64,000 bases of DNA from Melioribacter roseus (GTDB lineage Bacteria > Bacteroidota > Ignavibacteria > Ignavibacteriales > Melioribacteraceae): contig DYHH01000004.1 in the NCBI GenBank assembly GCA_020724265.1, forward strand, positions 1 through 64,000, in the 5' to 3' direction. Shown here in pieces: positions 11,288 through 22,325 of the stretch (its first letter is position 1; the number at the start of each line of letters is the position of its first letter). The translations under genes were made by a program, and so were the position numbers. The notes beneath the pieces were generated by a model. That model was not told where the DNA came from. It saw nothing but the letters and a program-made list of their open reading frames with translations, and made no database searches.

Positions 11288-11665
11288 GTGCCTACAATTA
11301 GTCAGTTGATTAGAAAAGGGAGAAAAGAGGTCAAGGTAAAAAGTAAAGCTCCTGCTTTGCAAAATTGTCCTCAGAAAAGAGGTGTATGCACCAGGGTATA
11401 TACTACTACTCCAAAAAAACCTAATTCAGCTTTGCGTAAAGTTGCCAGAGTAAGATTGACAAATCAAATTGAGGTTACTGCTTATATACCAGGTGAGGGA
11501 CATAACCTGCAAGAACACTCCATTGTTTTGATTAGAGGAGGAAGAGTAAAAGATCTTCCTGGTGTGCGTTACCATATTCTTCGCGGTACTCTTGATACAA
11601 GCGGTGTTGAAGATAGAAAACAAGGTCGTTCTAAATACGGTACTAAAAAACCAAAAGCAAAATAA
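11288..11665 (+). CDS. rpsL: 30S ribosomal protein S12
   Basis: 125 aa, GTG start with GGAGG nine bases upstream. It starts [13 protein letters not shown] and carries the decoding-centre loops [13 protein letters not shown] (Lys near 43, the streptomycin-sensitive form) and [13 protein letters not shown]12 contacts the decoding site of 16S rRNA. It is the first gene of the str group (rpsL-rpsG-fusA-tuf). Confidence 0.97.
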   Translation: MPTISQLIRKGRKEVKVKSKAPALQNCPQKRGVCTRVYTTTPKKPNSALRKVARVRLTNQIEVTAYIPGEGHNLQEHSIVLIRGGRVKDLPGVRYHILRGTLDTSGVEDRKQGRSKYGTKKPKAK

Positions 11666-11673
11666 CTTAAGAT

Positions 11674-12141
11674 ATGAGAAAAAGAAGAGCTGAAAAACGA
11701 TTTGTAAAACCCGATCCAAAATATAATGATGTTTTGGTTTCGAAGTTTATTAACTATATGATGCTTGATGGAAAAAAATCGGTTACGCGGAATATGGTTT
11801 ATGATAGTTTTGAAATAATCGAACAAAGAACCAAAAAGCCGGCATTGGAAGTCTTCCAAAAAGCGATTCAAAATGTTTCGCCTATGGTTGAGGTTCGAAG
11901 CAGGAGAGTTGGCGGTGCAACTTATCAAGTGCCGATGGAAGTTCGACCTCAAAGAAGAACTTCTCTAGCTATGAGATGGATAAAGAATTATTCGAGAGAC
12001 AGGAAAGATAAATCAATGGCTTTGAAATTAGCCGCAGAATTAATTGCTGCTTCACAAGGTGAAGGTTCTTCAGTTAAGAAAAAAGAAGATACACATAGAA
12101 TGGCTGAAGCAAATAAAGCTTTTGCTCATTTTAAGTGGTGA
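11674..12141 (+). CDS. rpsG: 30S ribosomal protein S7
   Basis: 155 aa, the usual bacterial size. It starts [17 protein letters not shown] and contains the family signature around [21 protein letters not shown] (about 68-88) in which the beta-hairpin reaches the E site. S7 nucleates the head of the 30S subunit and is the usual str-operon repressor in other bacteria. It begins 8 bases after rpsL. Confidence 0.97.
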   Translation: MRKRRAEKRFVKPDPKYNDVLVSKFINYMMLDGKKSVTRNMVYDSFEIIEQRTKKPALEVFQKAIQNVSPMVEVRSRRVGGATYQVPMEVRPQRRTSLAMRWIKNYSRDRKDKSMALKLAAELIAASQGEGSSVKKKEDTHRMAEANKAFAHFKW

Positions 12142-12167
12142 CAATAGAAAGGTTCTAAGAAATTAAA

Positions 12168-14270
12168 ATGTCAGAAAAAAGAGTTGACATAACGAAATTA
12201 AGAAATATAGGTATTATGGCTCATATCGATGCCGGTAAAACTACTACTACCGAAAGAATTTTGTTTTATACAGGTAGATTGCATCGGATGGGTGAAGTAC
12301 ATGATGGCGCAGCAACAATGGATTGGATGGAGCAAGAAAAAGAACGAGGTATTACTATTACTTCTGCTGCAACTTCTTGCCATTGGGCAGATCATCAAAT
12401 TAATATTATTGATACTCCCGGTCACGTTGATTTTACAGTGGAAGTTGAAAGATCGCTAAGAGTGCTGGATGGAGCTGTTGCTCTTTTTTGTGCTGTTGGC
12501 GGAGTCGAACCACAGTCTGAAACTGTTTGGAGACAAGCCGATAAATATAATGTGCCAAGAATCGCTTTTGTAAATAAAATGGATCGTATTGGAGCAGACT
12601 ATTACAACGCTATCGATATGATGAAGGAAAGATTAGGTGCTAATGCTGTTCCAATTACTTTGCCGATAGGCGAAGGTGATCTTTTTACCGGTGTAATTGA
12701 TTTAATGACAATGACCGCCAGAATGTATCATGAAGAAACTTTCGGATCGACTTTTGAAGACGTTGAAATTCCTAATGATCTGAAACCTCTGGCATCAAAA
12801 TATAGAACATTAATGTTGGAAGCAGTTTCGGAAATTGATGATTCGCTTTTAGTAAAATATTTGGAAGGCGAAGAAATCTCAATTGCTGAAGTTAAAAAAG
12901 TATTGCGTGAAGCTACAATTAAAAATAAAATAATTCCTGTTCTTTGCGGATCTTCGTTTAAAAATAAAGGTGTTCAGAAATTACTGGACGCAGTTGTTGA
13001 TTTTCTTCCATCACCAATTGATGTAGGTGAAATTTACGCACATCATGTGGATAAGGATGATAAAGTTTTAATTAAACCCGATGAAAGTGCCAAATTTTCT
13101 GCTTTGGCATTTAAAATAATGACCGATCCTTTTGTCGGGAAGGTTACTTTCATTAGAGTTTATAGCGGTAAATTAGATGCAGGCTCATATATTTATAATT
13201 CTATTGCTGATAGAAAAGAAAGGGTTGGGCGTATTTTAGAAATGCATGCTAACTCAAGAACTGATAGAGATTATATAAGAGCCGGTGATATTGCTGCGAT
13301 TGTTGGACTTAAATTTACGAAAACCGGCGATACGCTATGCGATGAAAAAGATCCAATTGTTTTAGAAAAAATGGACTTCCCATTACCGGTTATTGAAATC
13401 GCCATCGAACCTAAAACAAAAGCAGATCAAGATAAATTATCTGATGCATTAGCAAAATTATCTGATGAGGATCCAACTTTCAAAGTAAAAGTTGATAGCG
13501 AAACCGGACAGACTTTAATAAGTGGTATGGGTGAGCTTCATCTCGAAATTCTGGTTGACCGTATGAAAAGAGAATTTAAAGTAGAAGCAAATGTTGGTAA
13601 ACCGCAGGTCGCTTATAGAGAAACAATCTCAAAGTCCGTTCAACAAGAAGGTAAATTTGTTAAGCAGAGTGGTGGTCGCGGTAAATTTGGACATGTTTGG
13701 GTTGAAGTTTCGCCCAACGAACCGGGAAAAGGTTATGAATTTGAGAATGCTATTGTAGGTGGAGTTGTTCCAAGAGAATATATACCTGCAGTTTCAAATG
13801 GTATTCAGGAAGCTATGAGAAATGGTGTGATTGCAGGTTATCCGGTTGTCGATATTAAAGTTAAATTGTTTGATGGTTCGTACCATGATGTTGATTCTGA
13901 TGAAATGTCATTTAAAGTTGCCGGATCAATGGCATTTAAAGATGCTGCTCGAAAAGCAAGCCCTGTATTGTTAGAACCGATGATGAAAGTTGAAGTTATT
14001 ACGCCTGAAGAATATTTAGGTGATGTGATGGGTGATTTGAACAGCAGAAGAGGAAAAATCGAAGGGTTTACTTCTAGAAAAGATGCACAAGTTATTCGCG
14101 GGTTGGTTCCTTTGGCAGAAATGTTTGGATATGCAACAACCTTAAGGTCAATGACTCAAGGTCGAGCAATATATTCAATGGAATTTTCTCATTATTCTGA
14201 AGTTCCTAAATCAATTTCAGATGAAATTTCGGAAAAAACCGGATCACAAAAATCAGCAGCATCAGTATAA
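12168..14270 (+). CDS. fusA: Translation elongation factor G
   Basis: 700 aa, five-domain translocase GTPase. G1 motif AHIDAGKT is at 18-25, DTPGH at 82-86 and NKMD at 136-139; domain IV contains [14 protein letters not shown]. The length and the complete G motifs indicate a canonical factor rather than the shorter EF-G2 paralogue. It lies in the conserved rpsG-fusA-tuf order, 26 bases after rpsG. Confidence 0.97.
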   Translation: MSEKRVDITKLRNIGIMAHIDAGKTTTTERILFYTGRLHRMGEVHDGAATMDWMEQEKERGITITSAATSCHWADHQINIIDTPGHVDFTVEVERSLRVLDGAVALFCAVGGVEPQSETVWRQADKYNVPRIAFVNKMDRIGADYYNAIDMMKERLGANAVPITLPIGEGDLFTGVIDLMTMTARMYHEETFGSTFEDVEIPNDLKPLASKYRTLMLEAVSEIDDSLLVKYLEGEEISIAEVKKVLREATIKNKIIPVLCGSSFKNKGVQKLLDAVVDFLPSPIDVGEIYAHHVDKDDKVLIKPDESAKFSALAFKIMTDPFVGKVTFIRVYSGKLDAGSYIYNSIADRKERVGRILEMHANSRTDRDYIRAGDIAAIVGLKFTKTGDTLCDEKDPIVLEKMDFPLPVIEIAIEPKTKADQDKLSDALAKLSDEDPTFKVKVDSETGQTLISGMGELHLEILVDRMKREFKVEANVGKPQVAYRETISKSVQQEGKFVKQSGGRGKFGHVWVEVSPNEPGKGYEFENAIVGGVVPREYIPAVSNGIQEAMRNGVIAGYPVVDIKVKLFDGSYHDVDSDEMSFKVAGSMAFKDAARKASPVLLEPMMKVEVITPEEYLGDVMGDLNSRRGKIEGFTSRKDAQVIRGLVPLAEMFGYATTLRSMTQGRAIYSMEFSHYSEVPKSISDEISEKTGSQKSAASV

Positions 14271-14318
14271 TTAAAATTGGAAATCAATAATAAATAGCAA
14301 AATAAGAAGGAGAATTCG

Positions 14319-15527
14319 ATGGCAAAAGAAAAATTTGATAGGAGTAAACCTCACGTTAACATAGGTACTATTGGTCACGTTGACCACGGTAAAACAACAC
14401 TTACCGCTGCTATCACAATGGCTTTGTCTAAGAGAGGATTATCCGAAAAAAGAACATTTGATAGTATTGACAACGCACCTGAAGAAAAAGAACGTGGTAT
14501 AACCATTGCTACTGCTCACGTTGAGTATTCTACTGCAAATAGACATTACGCTCACGTTGACTGTCCGGGACACGCTGACTACGTTAAAAATATGATTACC
14601 GGTGCTGCTCAGATGGACGGCGCTATTCTTGTTGTTGCCGCCACAGATGGTCCTATGCCTCAGACAAGAGAGCACATTCTACTTGCTCGTCAAGTGGGTG
14701 TCCCAAAAATTGTTGTGTTTATGAATAAAGTTGATATGGTTGATGATGCGGAATTGATAGAATTAGTTGAAGTTGAATTACGAGATTTATTAAACGAATA
14801 TGAATTCCCCGGTGATGAAATTCCTATAATCAAAGGTAGTGCACTTCATGCTTTGGAAGCTGCCAGTGATGATTCTGTTTCGGATAGTGATGAAAGATTG
14901 AATTGTATTTGGGAGCTTATGGATGCCGTTGATAGTTATGTCCCAATTCCGGAAAGAGAAATTGATAAACCGTTCTTGATGCCTGTCGAAGACGTTTTCT
15001 CTATTACCGGTCGTGGTACTGTTGCTACCGGTAGAGTTGAAAGAGGTCAAGTTAAAATTCAAGAAGAAGTTGAATTAATTGGTTTAGGAATGCATAAAAA
15101 GACAGTTGTAACAGGTGTCGAAATGTTTAGAAAAGAACTCGATTCTGCTATGGCTGGTGACAATGCCGGTATCTTGTTGCGCGGTGTTGATAAAAAAGAA
15201 ATTGAAAGAGGAATGGTTTTGGCTAAAACTGGCTCAATAACTCCTCACAAAGTATTTGAAGGTGAAGTTTATATTTTATCAAAAGAAGAAGGTGGTCGTC
15301 ATACTCCGTTTTTCCAAGGTTACAGACCACAGTTTTATTTTAGAACAACAGACGTAACTGGTGTTGCGGAATTACCCGAAGGTACAGAAATGGTTATGCC
15401 TGGTGATAAAGTAAAACTTAAAGTTACACTTATTTCAGAAATTGCTATGGAAGAAGGTCTTCGTTTCGCTATTCGTGAAGGCGGTAGAACAGTTGGCGCC
15501 GGTTTAGTAACGAAGATATTTGAATAA
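14319..15527 (+). CDS. tuf: Translation elongation factor Tu
   Basis: 402 aa. The GTPase motifs are GHVDHGKT (19-26), DCPGHADY and NKVD, followed by the two beta-barrel domains that hold aminoacyl-tRNA. There is a short insertion relative to E. coli around the [12 protein letters not shown] stretch (about 187-198). AGGAG stands just before the ATG. Many Bacteroidota carry a second tuf upstream of tRNA-Trp/secE; that position is outside this window. Confidence 0.97.
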   Translation: MAKEKFDRSKPHVNIGTIGHVDHGKTTLTAAITMALSKRGLSEKRTFDSIDNAPEEKERGITIATAHVEYSTANRHYAHVDCPGHADYVKNMITGAAQMDGAILVVAATDGPMPQTREHILLARQVGVPKIVVFMNKVDMVDDAELIELVEVELRDLLNEYEFPGDEIPIIKGSALHALEAASDDSVSDSDERLNCIWELMDAVDSYVPIPEREIDKPFLMPVEDVFSITGRGTVATGRVERGQVKIQEEVELIGLGMHKKTVVTGVEMFRKELDSAMAGDNAGILLRGVDKKEIERGMVLAKTGSITPHKVFEGEVYILSKEEGGRHTPFFQGYRPQFYFRTTDVTGVAELPEGTEMVMPGDKVKLKVTLISEIAMEEGLRFAIREGGRTVGAGLVTKIFE

Positions 15528-15605
15528 TAAGTTAATAAAGATATTTTCTATTGAGAGAAGGTGTTAAAACCTTCTCTCTGTGTGAATAATAAGGAGAGAT
15601 TCAAA

Positions 15606-15914
15606 GTGCCAGGCCAAAAGATCAGAATAAAGCTAAAATCTTACGATCATATATTGATAGATAAATCTACTGAAAAGATTATTAAGACTGTTAAAAGTAC
15701 GGGTGCAGTTGTTTCTGGTCCGATTCCATTACCTACCCGTAGAACAGTATTTACTGTTTTGAGATCTCCTCACGTAGATAAAAAGTCGCGTGAACAGTTT
15801 GAGATTAGAGCACACAAAAGAATTATTGATATTCATAACTCGAATAACAAAACCGTCGATTCTCTTAGTAAACTTGATATACCGGCGGGTGTAGATATTG
15901 AGATTAAGTTATAA
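15606..15914 (+). CDS. rpsJ: 30S ribosomal protein S10 (NusE)
   Basis: 102 aa from GTG at 15606, giving [15 protein letters not shown], the canonical S10 start; AAGGAGAG lies 8-15 bases upstream. A longer in-frame reading from 15561 adds 15 residues unrelated to the family and is rejected. S10 works in the 30S head and, as NusE, binds NusG. The loop [26 protein letters not shown] region is intact. First gene of the S10 cluster. Confidence 0.95.
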   Translation: MPGQKIRIKLKSYDHILIDKSTEKIIKTVKSTGAVVSGPIPLPTRRTVFTVLRSPHVDKKSREQFEIRAHKRIIDIHNSNNKTVDSLSKLDIPAGVDIEIKL

Positions 15915-15925
15915 GGATTTTTAAA

Positions 15926-16546
15926 ATGCCCGGATTGTTAGGAAAAAAACTTGGAATGACTTCGGTATTTTTACCGGATGGGAAGTCTGTTCCGGTAACT
16001 GTTATTGAAGCCGGTCCTTGCCCTGTTTATGCTATCAGAACTAAGGAAAAGGATGGATATGCGGCTGTTCAGCTTGGTTTTGGTGAAAAAAAGGAAAAGA
16101 GAACTGCTAAAGCTCAACTGACTGTTTTCTCAAAAAGTGGTTTAAAACCACCTGGTCTATTGAGAGAATTTAAGAACTTCAATGGTGATGATTATAAAAT
16201 TGGTGATTCTATTAGCGTTGAGATTTTTCAAGAGGGAGATAGTGTTAAGGTTACCGGTATGAGTAAAGGTAAAGGATTCCAGGGTGTTATGCGTCGTCAT
16301 GGATTTGGAGGTGTTGGTGGTACAACTCACGGTCAAAGCGATAGATTAAGAGCTCCTGGTTCCATTGGTTCAAGTTCCGATCCTTCAAAAGTTTTTAAAG
16401 GTACTAAAATGGCAGGAAGAACCGGTTATGAACGTGTTACCAGTGGTAAATTAAAAGTTGTAAAGATTATACCGGAAAAGAATATAATTATGGTAAAAGG
16501 TGCTGTTCCCGGCTCAATTAATTCATTCTTAGAAATTAATAAGTAG
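15926..16546 (+). CDS. rplC: 50S ribosomal protein L3
   Basis: 206 aa. It starts MPGLLGKKLGMTSVF and carries the central signature KGKGFQGVMRRHGFGGVGGTTHG (about 114-136), whose loop reaches the peptidyl-transferase centre and whose glutamine-containing segment is a methylation target in other bacteria. It begins 11 bases after rpsJ in the invariant S10-L3-L4-L23-L2 order. Confidence 0.97.
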   Translation: MPGLLGKKLGMTSVFLPDGKSVPVTVIEAGPCPVYAIRTKEKDGYAAVQLGFGEKKEKRTAKAQLTVFSKSGLKPPGLLREFKNFNGDDYKIGDSISVEIFQEGDSVKVTGMSKGKGFQGVMRRHGFGGVGGTTHGQSDRLRAPGSIGSSSDPSKVFKGTKMAGRTGYERVTSGKLKVVKIIPEKNIIMVKGAVPGSINSFLEINK

Positions 16547-16556
16547 TGGTACTGAA

Positions 16557-17183
16557 ATGAAAGTTGATGTATATAAAATAGACGGTTCGAAATCAAGTAG
16601 CAAAGTTGAATTATCCGATGATATTTTCGGAATAGAACCTAATGATCATGTTATTTATTTAGCTGTTAAAGCTTTTTTAGCGAACCAAAGACAAGGTACA
16701 CACAAGGCAAAAGAAAGAGCCGAAGTTAGAGGTGGTGGAAGAAAACCTTGGAAACAAAAAGGCAGAGGTGGTGCTAGAGCAGGAACTACTAGATCTCCAC
16801 TTTGGGTTGGCGGAGGAACTATTTTTGGGCCAAGACCACGTAATTACAGACAAAAGTTGAATAAAAAAGTTTTACAACTTGCTAGAAAATCAGCTTTATC
16901 ATACAAAGCAAAAGCAGATCAAATTATTGTTGTCGAAGATTTTGATTTTGATTCACCAAAAACAAAAGAATTGTTAAATATTTTATCTGCTTTGAAAATT
17001 AATGGAAAGAAAACTTTGCTATTAACTGCCGGCAATCGTCAAAAAGTTTATTTATCAGGTAGAAATTTACCGAAATTAAATATCCTGGAAGCTTCAAACG
17101 CATCGACTTATGATATTGTTAATAATCAATTATTGTTGCTTCAGAAAAGTGCTGTAGAAGAAATTCAAAATTCATTAAACTAA
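16557..17183 (+). CDS. rplD: 50S ribosomal protein L4
   Basis: 208 aa. The long basic loop lining the exit tunnel, with RGGGRKPWKQKGRGGARAG (about 58-76), is well conserved, as is the following SPLWVGGGTIFGP segment. L4 is an assembly protein for the 50S subunit and in E. coli is the autogenous repressor of the S10 operon. It starts 10 bases after rplC. Confidence 0.97.
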   Translation: MKVDVYKIDGSKSSSKVELSDDIFGIEPNDHVIYLAVKAFLANQRQGTHKAKERAEVRGGGRKPWKQKGRGGARAGTTRSPLWVGGGTIFGPRPRNYRQKLNKKVLQLARKSALSYKAKADQIIVVEDFDFDSPKTKELLNILSALKINGKKTLLLTAGNRQKVYLSGRNLPKLNILEASNASTYDIVNNQLLLLQKSAVEEIQNSLN

Positions 17184-17198
17184 TTAGTTGGCCTAGAA

Positions 17199-17495
17199 AT
17201 GCGAAACGTTTTAATAAGACCGTTGATAACCGAAAAAATGACTGAAATTTCAGAAAGGGAAACCGATAAATACGGTTTTGTTGTGGATTACAACGCTAAT
17301 AAAATCGAAATAATTAAGGCAATTAAAGAAAAATTTAATGTTGATGTTGTAGATGTCAACACTATGAAATATAAAGGGAAAACCAGAACTCAATTTACTC
17401 GTAAAGGCAGATTTACCGGTAAAACCCCTAGATATAAAAAAGCAATTGTTAAGTTGAAAGAAGGTCAATCAATTGATTTATTTGGCGAAGCTTAA
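17199..17495 (+). CDS. rplW: 50S ribosomal protein L23
   Basis: 98 aa. It begins MRNVLIRPLITEKMTE, the normal N-terminus, and contains the NANKIEIIKAIKEKFNV motif and the extended basic loop (KGKTRTQFTRKGRFTGKTPRYKK). L23 sits at the tunnel exit and docks trigger factor and SRP. It lies between rplD and rplB with gaps of 15 and 18 bases. Confidence 0.96.
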   Translation: MRNVLIRPLITEKMTEISERETDKYGFVVDYNANKIEIIKAIKEKFNVDVVDVNTMKYKGKTRTQFTRKGRFTGKTPRYKKAIVKLKEGQSIDLFGEA

Positions 17496-17513
17496 GGAAT
17501 TGGAGTTTTTTAA

Positions 17514-18341
17514 ATGGCTATTAGAAAATTAAAACCAAATACACCAGGAACAAGATTTATGTCTTTCTCATCTTTTGAAAACGTTTCAAAAGATAAGCCA
17601 GAGAAAGCTTTGACTGCTCCGTTAAAAAAATCAGGTGGAAGAAATAATAAGGGTAGAATTACTTCGCGTCATATTGGCGGCGGACACAAAAGAAGATATC
17701 GTTTAATCGACTTTAAAAGAGATAAATACGATATACCGGCAAAAGTTTTTGCAATCGAATATGATCCGAATAGATCTGCTAGAATTGCTTTACTACATTA
17801 TGTCGATGGTGAAAAAAGATACATAATTGCCCCTAATGGTTTGAGTGTAGGTGATACTGTTGTTGCTGGTTCTAAATCGGACATCAAAATTGGTAACGCA
17901 CTTAAATTGAAAGATATTCCTGATGGAACAATTATTCATAACATAGAACTTAAACCTGGCAAAGGTGCTCAAATTGGGCGGTCGGCTGGTACTGAAATTT
18001 CGCTAAATGCGAAAGAAGGTAAATATGCTAGATTAAAATTGCCCTCAGGTGAAATTAGAATGGTAAGTATTGAATGTATGGCTACTATTGGTTCTGTAGG
18101 AAATTCGGTACATGAAAATATTAGTTTAGGAAAAGCAGGTAGATCACGCTGGTTGGGTAAAAGACCAAAAGTCCGCGGTGTTGTAATGAACCCGGTAGAT
18201 CACCCTATGGGTGGTGGAGAAGGCAGAACTTCCGGTGGCGGTCATCCGGTATCTCCATGGGGTCAAAAAGCAAAAGGATTGAAAACAAGAAGTAGAAAAA
18301 GTCCATCTAATAAATATATTGTTAAAAGAAGAAAAAGCTAG
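17514..18341 (+). CDS. rplB: 50S ribosomal protein L2
   Basis: 275 aa, full length. It has the N-terminal extension, the OB/SH3 core, and the C-terminal signature [20 protein letters not shown] (about 223-242) with the histidine important for peptidyl-transferase centre assembly. The gene follows rplW by 18 bases. Confidence 0.98.
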   Translation: MAIRKLKPNTPGTRFMSFSSFENVSKDKPEKALTAPLKKSGGRNNKGRITSRHIGGGHKRRYRLIDFKRDKYDIPAKVFAIEYDPNRSARIALLHYVDGEKRYIIAPNGLSVGDTVVAGSKSDIKIGNALKLKDIPDGTIIHNIELKPGKGAQIGRSAGTEISLNAKEGKYARLKLPSGEIRMVSIECMATIGSVGNSVHENISLGKAGRSRWLGKRPKVRGVVMNPVDHPMGGGEGRTSGGGHPVSPWGQKAKGLKTRSRKSPSNKYIVKRRKS

Positions 18342-18351
18342 AGTTTAAGAT

Positions 18352-18636
18352 ATGCCAAGATCAGTTAAAAAAGGACCATTTATAAGTGTAAAACTTTTAA
18401 AGAAGGTTCAAGAATTAAACGAAAAGAACCAAAAAAAGATTATTAAAACATGGTCAAGATCAACAACCATTTCGCCTGAATTTGTAGGACATACAATTGC
18501 TGTGCACAATGGTAATAAAATGATTCCGGTTTACATTTCGGAAAATATGGTCGGTCATAAACTTGGTGAGTTTGCACCAACTAGAATATTTAGAGGACAC
18601 CCGGGAACAAAAGCTGAAAAGGCATCAAAAAAGTAA
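18352..18636 (+). CDS. rpsS: 30S ribosomal protein S19
   Basis: 94 aa. It starts [19 protein letters not shown] and contains the [21 protein letters not shown] motif and the terminal [13 protein letters not shown] sequence. S19 binds the 30S head close to S13. Ten bases separate it from rplB. Confidence 0.97.
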   Translation: MPRSVKKGPFISVKLLKKVQELNEKNQKKIIKTWSRSTTISPEFVGHTIAVHNGNKMIPVYISENMVGHKLGEFAPTRIFRGHPGTKAEKASKK

Positions 18637-18654
18637 AGTTATTGAGGATATTTA

Positions 18655-18999
18655 ATGGAAGCTAAAGCAACGCATCGGTATATAAGTTCATCTCCTCGAA
18701 AAATGAGATTAGTTATTGATCTTATTAGAGGTAAATCTGTTGAACAAGCTATTGAGATTTTACATTTTAATCCAAAGCATGCTTCGAAAGATGCTGAAAA
18801 AGTTTTAAGAAGTGCTGTTGCAAATCTTTATAACAAAAATGAAGATGAAAAAGTTGATATTGCAAAACTTGTCGTTAAAGAGGCTTATGTTAATCAAGGC
18901 CCAACTTTGAAACGAATGCTGCCGGCACCAATGGGCAGAGCTTATAGAATTAGAAAAAGATCAAACCACTTAACCGTGGTTGTTGGTACAAAAAGTTAA
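18655..18999 (+). CDS. rplV: 50S ribosomal protein L22
   Basis: 114 aa. It begins [20 protein letters not shown] and ends with the tunnel-lining hairpin [21 protein letters not shown], the segment altered in some macrolide-resistant mutants; the form here looks wild type. It lies in the rpsS-rplV-rpsC order typical of the S10 cluster. Confidence 0.96.
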   Translation: MEAKATHRYISSSPRKMRLVIDLIRGKSVEQAIEILHFNPKHASKDAEKVLRSAVANLYNKNEDEKVDIAKLVVKEAYVNQGPTLKRMLPAPMGRAYRIRKRSNHLTVVVGTKS

Positions 19000-19016
19000 A
19001 AACTCAGGAGGAATTT

Positions 19017-19658
19017 TTGGGTCAGAAAGTAAATCCAATAAGTTTTAGAGTCGGTGTTATTCGCGGATGGGAATCAAACTGGTATGAAAACGGAAGTTAC
19101 GCCGGAAAACTTGAAGAAGATCGCAAGCTAAGAAATTATGTGAAGAACAGGTTAAAAAAAGCTGGTATTTCAAGAATCATTATTGATCGTACATCTAAGA
19201 ATGTTATACTAACTATTTATACTTCAAGACCTGGTGTTGTTATTGGTAAAAGCGGTAAAGAAATTGCTCAACTTGAAGAAGAATTGAAAAAAGTGACCGA
19301 TAAGGAAGTTAAAGTTCAGATAACCGAAATAAAAAGACCTGAGTTAGACGCACAACTTGTTGCTGATAATATTGCTCAACAATTACAAGGCAGAATTTCT
19401 TTTAGACGTGCGATGAAGTCTGCTATTACTTCTGCAATGAGAATGGGTGCCGAAGGTATTAAAGTGATGTGTTCCGGGCGTTTGGGTGGTGCCGAAATGG
19501 CTCGTACTGAACAATATAAAGAAGGTAGAATTCCTTTACATACTTTAAGAGCTGATATTGATTATGCAACATCAACATCATTTACAATCTACGGTGCGAT
19601 CGGTATTAAGGTTTGGATTTGCCGTGGTGAGATTTTAGGAAAACGTTTATCTGAATAA
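19017..19658 (+). CDS. rpsC: 30S ribosomal protein S3
   Basis: 213 aa. The start is TTG at 19017 with AGGAGG eight bases before it, giving [18 protein letters not shown], the family N-terminus. A KH domain ([19 protein letters not shown], about 64-82) is followed by the C-terminal domain [14 protein letters not shown]3 lines the mRNA entry tunnel. Confidence 0.97.
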   Translation: MGQKVNPISFRVGVIRGWESNWYENGSYAGKLEEDRKLRNYVKNRLKKAGISRIIIDRTSKNVILTIYTSRPGVVIGKSGKEIAQLEEELKKVTDKEVKVQITEIKRPELDAQLVADNIAQQLQGRISFRRAMKSAITSAMRMGAEGIKVMCSGRLGGAEMARTEQYKEGRIPLHTLRADIDYATSTSFTIYGAIGIKVWICRGEILGKRLSE

Positions 19659-19679
19659 AGCTAATAGGAGTTTTTGCTC

Positions 19680-20099
19680 ATGTTAATGCCAAAAAGAGTA
19701 AAATATAGAAAAGCACATAGAGGAAGGAGACGCGGAAAAGCTTACCGTGGTAGCCAAGTTAGTTTTGGTGATTTCGGACTGAAAGCAATGGAAGCCGGTT
19801 GGATTACCAGCCGTCAAATTGAAGCCTGTCGTGTTGCTCTTACTCGAAAAATGAAAAGAGACGGTAAAGTTTGGATCAGAATATTCCCTGATAAACCTGT
19901 AACCAAAAAACCTCTTGAAACAAGAATGGGTAAAGGTAAAGGCGCTCCTGAATTTTGGGTTGCTGTTGTAAAGCCCGGAAGAGTTATGTTTGAAGTTTCC
20001 GGTGTTTCTAAAGAGATTGCAATGGAAGCTTTAAAATTAGCTTCACATAAATTGCCTATTAAAACAAAATCGGTTACCAGACCTGATTACGAACATTAA
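19680..20099 (+). CDS. rplP: 50S ribosomal protein L16
   Basis: 139 aa from ATG at 19680 ([19 protein letters not shown]), which matches the family start; an in-frame TTG six bases earlier is less likely given the TAGGAG spacing. Signature elements [19 protein letters not shown] (about 82-100) and [20 protein letters not shown] are present. L16 binds near the tRNA elbow in the 50S subunit. Confidence 0.95.
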   Translation: MLMPKRVKYRKAHRGRRRGKAYRGSQVSFGDFGLKAMEAGWITSRQIEACRVALTRKMKRDGKVWIRIFPDKPVTKKPLETRMGKGKGAPEFWVAVVKPGRVMFEVSGVSKEIAMEALKLASHKLPIKTKSVTRPDYEH

Positions 20100-20117
20100 A
20101 AATTTTAAGGCCGAGAA

Positions 20118-20336
20118 ATGAAGATTTACGAAATACGTGAAATGTCAACAGATGAAATTCTTAAAAGAATTGTTGAAGAAGAGAAAAATCTTGTTGATAT
20201 GCGTTTTCAACATGAATTGAAACAATTGACTAATACGGGCAAATTAAAAGAAGTTCGCCATGATATTGCCAAAATGAAAACTGTTCTGCGGGAAAGAGAA
20301 TTGCAAGAACAAAAATTAGCAAAAGAAAATAAATAG
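20118..20336 (+). CDS. rpmC: 50S ribosomal protein L29
   Basis: 72 aa, two-helix protein. It has the N-terminal REMSTDEILKRIVEEEKNLVDMRFQ pattern and the LKEVRHDIAKMKTVLREREL second helix. L29 lies at the tunnel exit next to L23. It is followed by rpsQ after 15 bases. Confidence 0.95.
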   Translation: MKIYEIREMSTDEILKRIVEEEKNLVDMRFQHELKQLTNTGKLKEVRHDIAKMKTVLRERELQEQKLAKENK

Positions 20337-20351
20337 GAGCTCTACGAATTA

Positions 20352-20612
20352 ATGGAACAAGTTAGAGGAACAAGAAGATCGAAAATTGGTCAAGTAGTTT
20401 CAAACAAGATGGAAAAAAGTGCAGTAGTTGCTATCGAAAGAAGAATGGCACATCCTATCTATAGAAAGTATTTCAAGAAAACTACAAAGATTATGATTCA
20501 TGACGAAAATAATCAATGTGGAATTGGAGATACAGTAAAAATTCAAGAATGCAGACCATACAGCAAAAATAAAAAGTGGCGTTTGGTTGAAATTGTGGAA
20601 AAAGCTAAGTAA
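20352..20612 (+). CDS. rpsQ: 30S ribosomal protein S17
   Basis: 86 aa, OB-fold. It has [19 protein letters not shown] near the N-terminus and the [24 protein letters not shown] signature toward the C-terminus. S17 is an early-binding 16S rRNA protein. AGGAGC lies 8-13 bases before its ATG, overlapping the end of rpmC. Confidence 0.96.
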   Translation: MEQVRGTRRSKIGQVVSNKMEKSAVVAIERRMAHPIYRKYFKKTTKIMIHDENNQCGIGDTVKIQECRPYSKNKKWRLVEIVEKAK

Positions 20613-20639
20613 CAGCTTCTCTTAAGGAGTATATTAGAA

Positions 20640-21008
20640 ATGATTCAAGAAGAAACAAATTTAGTAGTTGCAGATAATTCCGGTGCAAAGAAAGTCCGGT
20701 GCATCCGAGTTCTTGGCGGAAGTAACAGAAGATATGCCAGCGTTGGTGATTTAATTGTTGTTTCAGTTAAAGCTGCAATGCCGGGTGGTGGTGTAAAAAA
20801 AGGCGAGGTTTCTAGGGCTGTAATTGTTCGAACAAAAAAAGAAGTAAAACGGGATGATGGTTCTTACATTCGTTTCGATGAAAACGCTGCTGTTTTATTA
20901 AATGCACAAAACGAACCGCGCGGAACTCGTATCTTTGGTCCGGTTGCTCGCGAACTTAGAGATAAAAAATTCATGAAAATTATTTCACTTGCTCCAGAAG
21001 TTTTATAA
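20640..21008 (+). CDS. rplN: 50S ribosomal protein L14
   Basis: 122 aa, exactly the common length. It starts [21 protein letters not shown] and contains the signature [23 protein letters not shown]14 forms an intersubunit bridge and is the docking site of the silencing factor RsfS in other bacteria. First gene of the spc cluster, 27 bases after rpsQ. Confidence 0.97.
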   Translation: MIQEETNLVVADNSGAKKVRCIRVLGGSNRRYASVGDLIVVSVKAAMPGGGVKKGEVSRAVIVRTKKEVKRDDGSYIRFDENAAVLLNAQNEPRGTRIFGPVARELRDKKFMKIISLAPEVL

Positions 21009-21022
21009 GTAATAGGATTAAT

Positions 21023-21349
21023 ATGAAAATTCATAAAAATGATACTGTATTGGTTATTTCCGGTAACTTTAAAGGCAAAACGGGAAAAGTACTTAAAGTA
21101 TATCCACAGGAAAATCGCGTAATAATTGAAGGTGTTAATATTCGTAAAAGACATTCTAAGCCTACACAATCAAATCCCCAAGGCGGTATTGTAGAAAAAG
21201 AAGCACCTATTAATGTGTCAAACGTTTTGCTTGTTGATCCCAAATCCGGTGAAGCAACTCGTGTTGGTAAAAAAATAATTATTGATGATAAAACCGGAAA
21301 GAAAAAATCGGTTAGATACAGTAAAGTAAGCGGCGAAATGCTGTCATAA
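21023..21349 (+). CDS. rplX: 50S ribosomal protein L24
   Basis: 108 aa with the N-terminal KOW motif ([22 protein letters not shown], about 5-26) followed by the [25 protein letters not shown] segment. L24 initiates 50S assembly. It is placed between rplN and rplE as in other spc clusters. Confidence 0.96.
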   Translation: MKIHKNDTVLVISGNFKGKTGKVLKVYPQENRVIIEGVNIRKRHSKPTQSNPQGGIVEKEAPINVSNVLLVDPKSGEATRVGKKIIIDDKTGKKKSVRYSKVSGEMLS

Positions 21350-21373
21350 TTATACTAGGAGTTTTAGATTAAA

Positions 21374-22018
21374 ATGGCGAAGCAAACAAAAAAAGAAACA
21401 GAAAAAAAGGTAAAGAAAACTGAAGCCAAAACACCCGAAGCTGCGGTTGAATCTTACGAAAAAATTGATGCTAGATTAGCTTCCGTTTATAAAGATGAAA
21501 TTATACCTAAGCTTAAGGAAAAGTTTAAGTACAAAAACATTATGCAAGTGCCTAAACTTGAAAAAATAGTTGTCAATATGGGTGTTGGCGCTGCCGTGCA
21601 GGATTCAAAACTTCTTGACGAAGCTGTTAAAGAACTTGAGTTAATTACAGGTCAAAAAGCATCTGTCAGAGCGGCGAAAAAATCTATATCTAATTTTAAG
21701 CTCAGAGAAGGTATGAAAATAGGGGCTAAAGTTACGCTGCGTAAAGTTCGTATGTATGAGTTTCTTGATCGCCTTGTAAATGTTGCTTTACCTCGCGTAA
21801 GAGACTTCAGGGGTATTTCGGATAAATCATTTGACGGACGCGGAAATTATACACTTGGTATTCAAGAGCAAATAATATTTCCGGAAATTAATGTTGATAA
21901 GATAAATAAAGTGCTTGGTATGGATATTACTTTTGTTACAAGTGCTCAATCAGATGCAGAAGCATTTGAATTACTTTCGGCATTTGGAGTTCCGTTTAGA
22001 AAAAAAGAAGCAAACTAA
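21374..22018 (+). CDS. rplE: 50S ribosomal protein L5 with Lys/Glu-rich N-terminal extension
   Basis: 214 aa; about 30 residues longer than a standard L5 because of a charged N-terminal tail ([20 protein letters not shown] and on to about residue 30). The core starts near [18 protein letters not shown] and shows the [13 protein letters not shown] and [27 protein letters not shown] signatures. L5 binds 5S rRNA. No internal ATG with an RBS precedes the core, so the extension appears genuine. Confidence 0.95.
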   Translation: MAKQTKKETEKKVKKTEAKTPEAAVESYEKIDARLASVYKDEIIPKLKEKFKYKNIMQVPKLEKIVVNMGVGAAVQDSKLLDEAVKELELITGQKASVRAAKKSISNFKLREGMKIGAKVTLRKVRMYEFLDRLVNVALPRVRDFRGISDKSFDGRGNYTLGIQEQIIFPEINVDKINKVLGMDITFVTSAQSDAEAFELLSAFGVPFRKKEAN

Positions 22019-22036
22019 TTATAAATTAGGGTTAAT

Positions 22037-22306
22037 ATGGCAAGAAAAAGTTTAATTGCGCGAGAAGAAAAAAGAAAAAAATTAGTTGAGAAGTATGCAA
22101 AACTTCGTAAAGAACTAAAAGAAGCCGGAGATTATGAAGCATTACAACTGCTTCCTAAAAATTCATCTGCTATTCGTATGAGAAACAGATGTCAACTTAC
22201 CGGAAGATCTCGCGGGTATTATAGAAAGTTTGGTATTTCAAGATTGGTGCTTCGTGAAATGGCATCAAAAGGTGAAATACCCGGCGTAAAAAAATCAAGT
22301 TGGTAA
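22037..22306 (+). CDS. rpsN: 30S ribosomal protein S14 (zinc-free form)
   Basis: 89 aa. This is the long C-minus form: only one cysteine is present in the C-terminal [25 protein letters not shown] signature, so no zinc ribbon can form. It starts [17 protein letters not shown]. It sits between rplE and rpsH as usual. Confidence 0.96.
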   Translation: MARKSLIAREEKRKKLVEKYAKLRKELKEAGDYEALQLLPKNSSAIRMRNRCQLTGRSRGYYRKFGISRLVLREMASKGEIPGVKKSSW

Positions 22307-22325
22307 CACAGAAGGAGAATCTTAA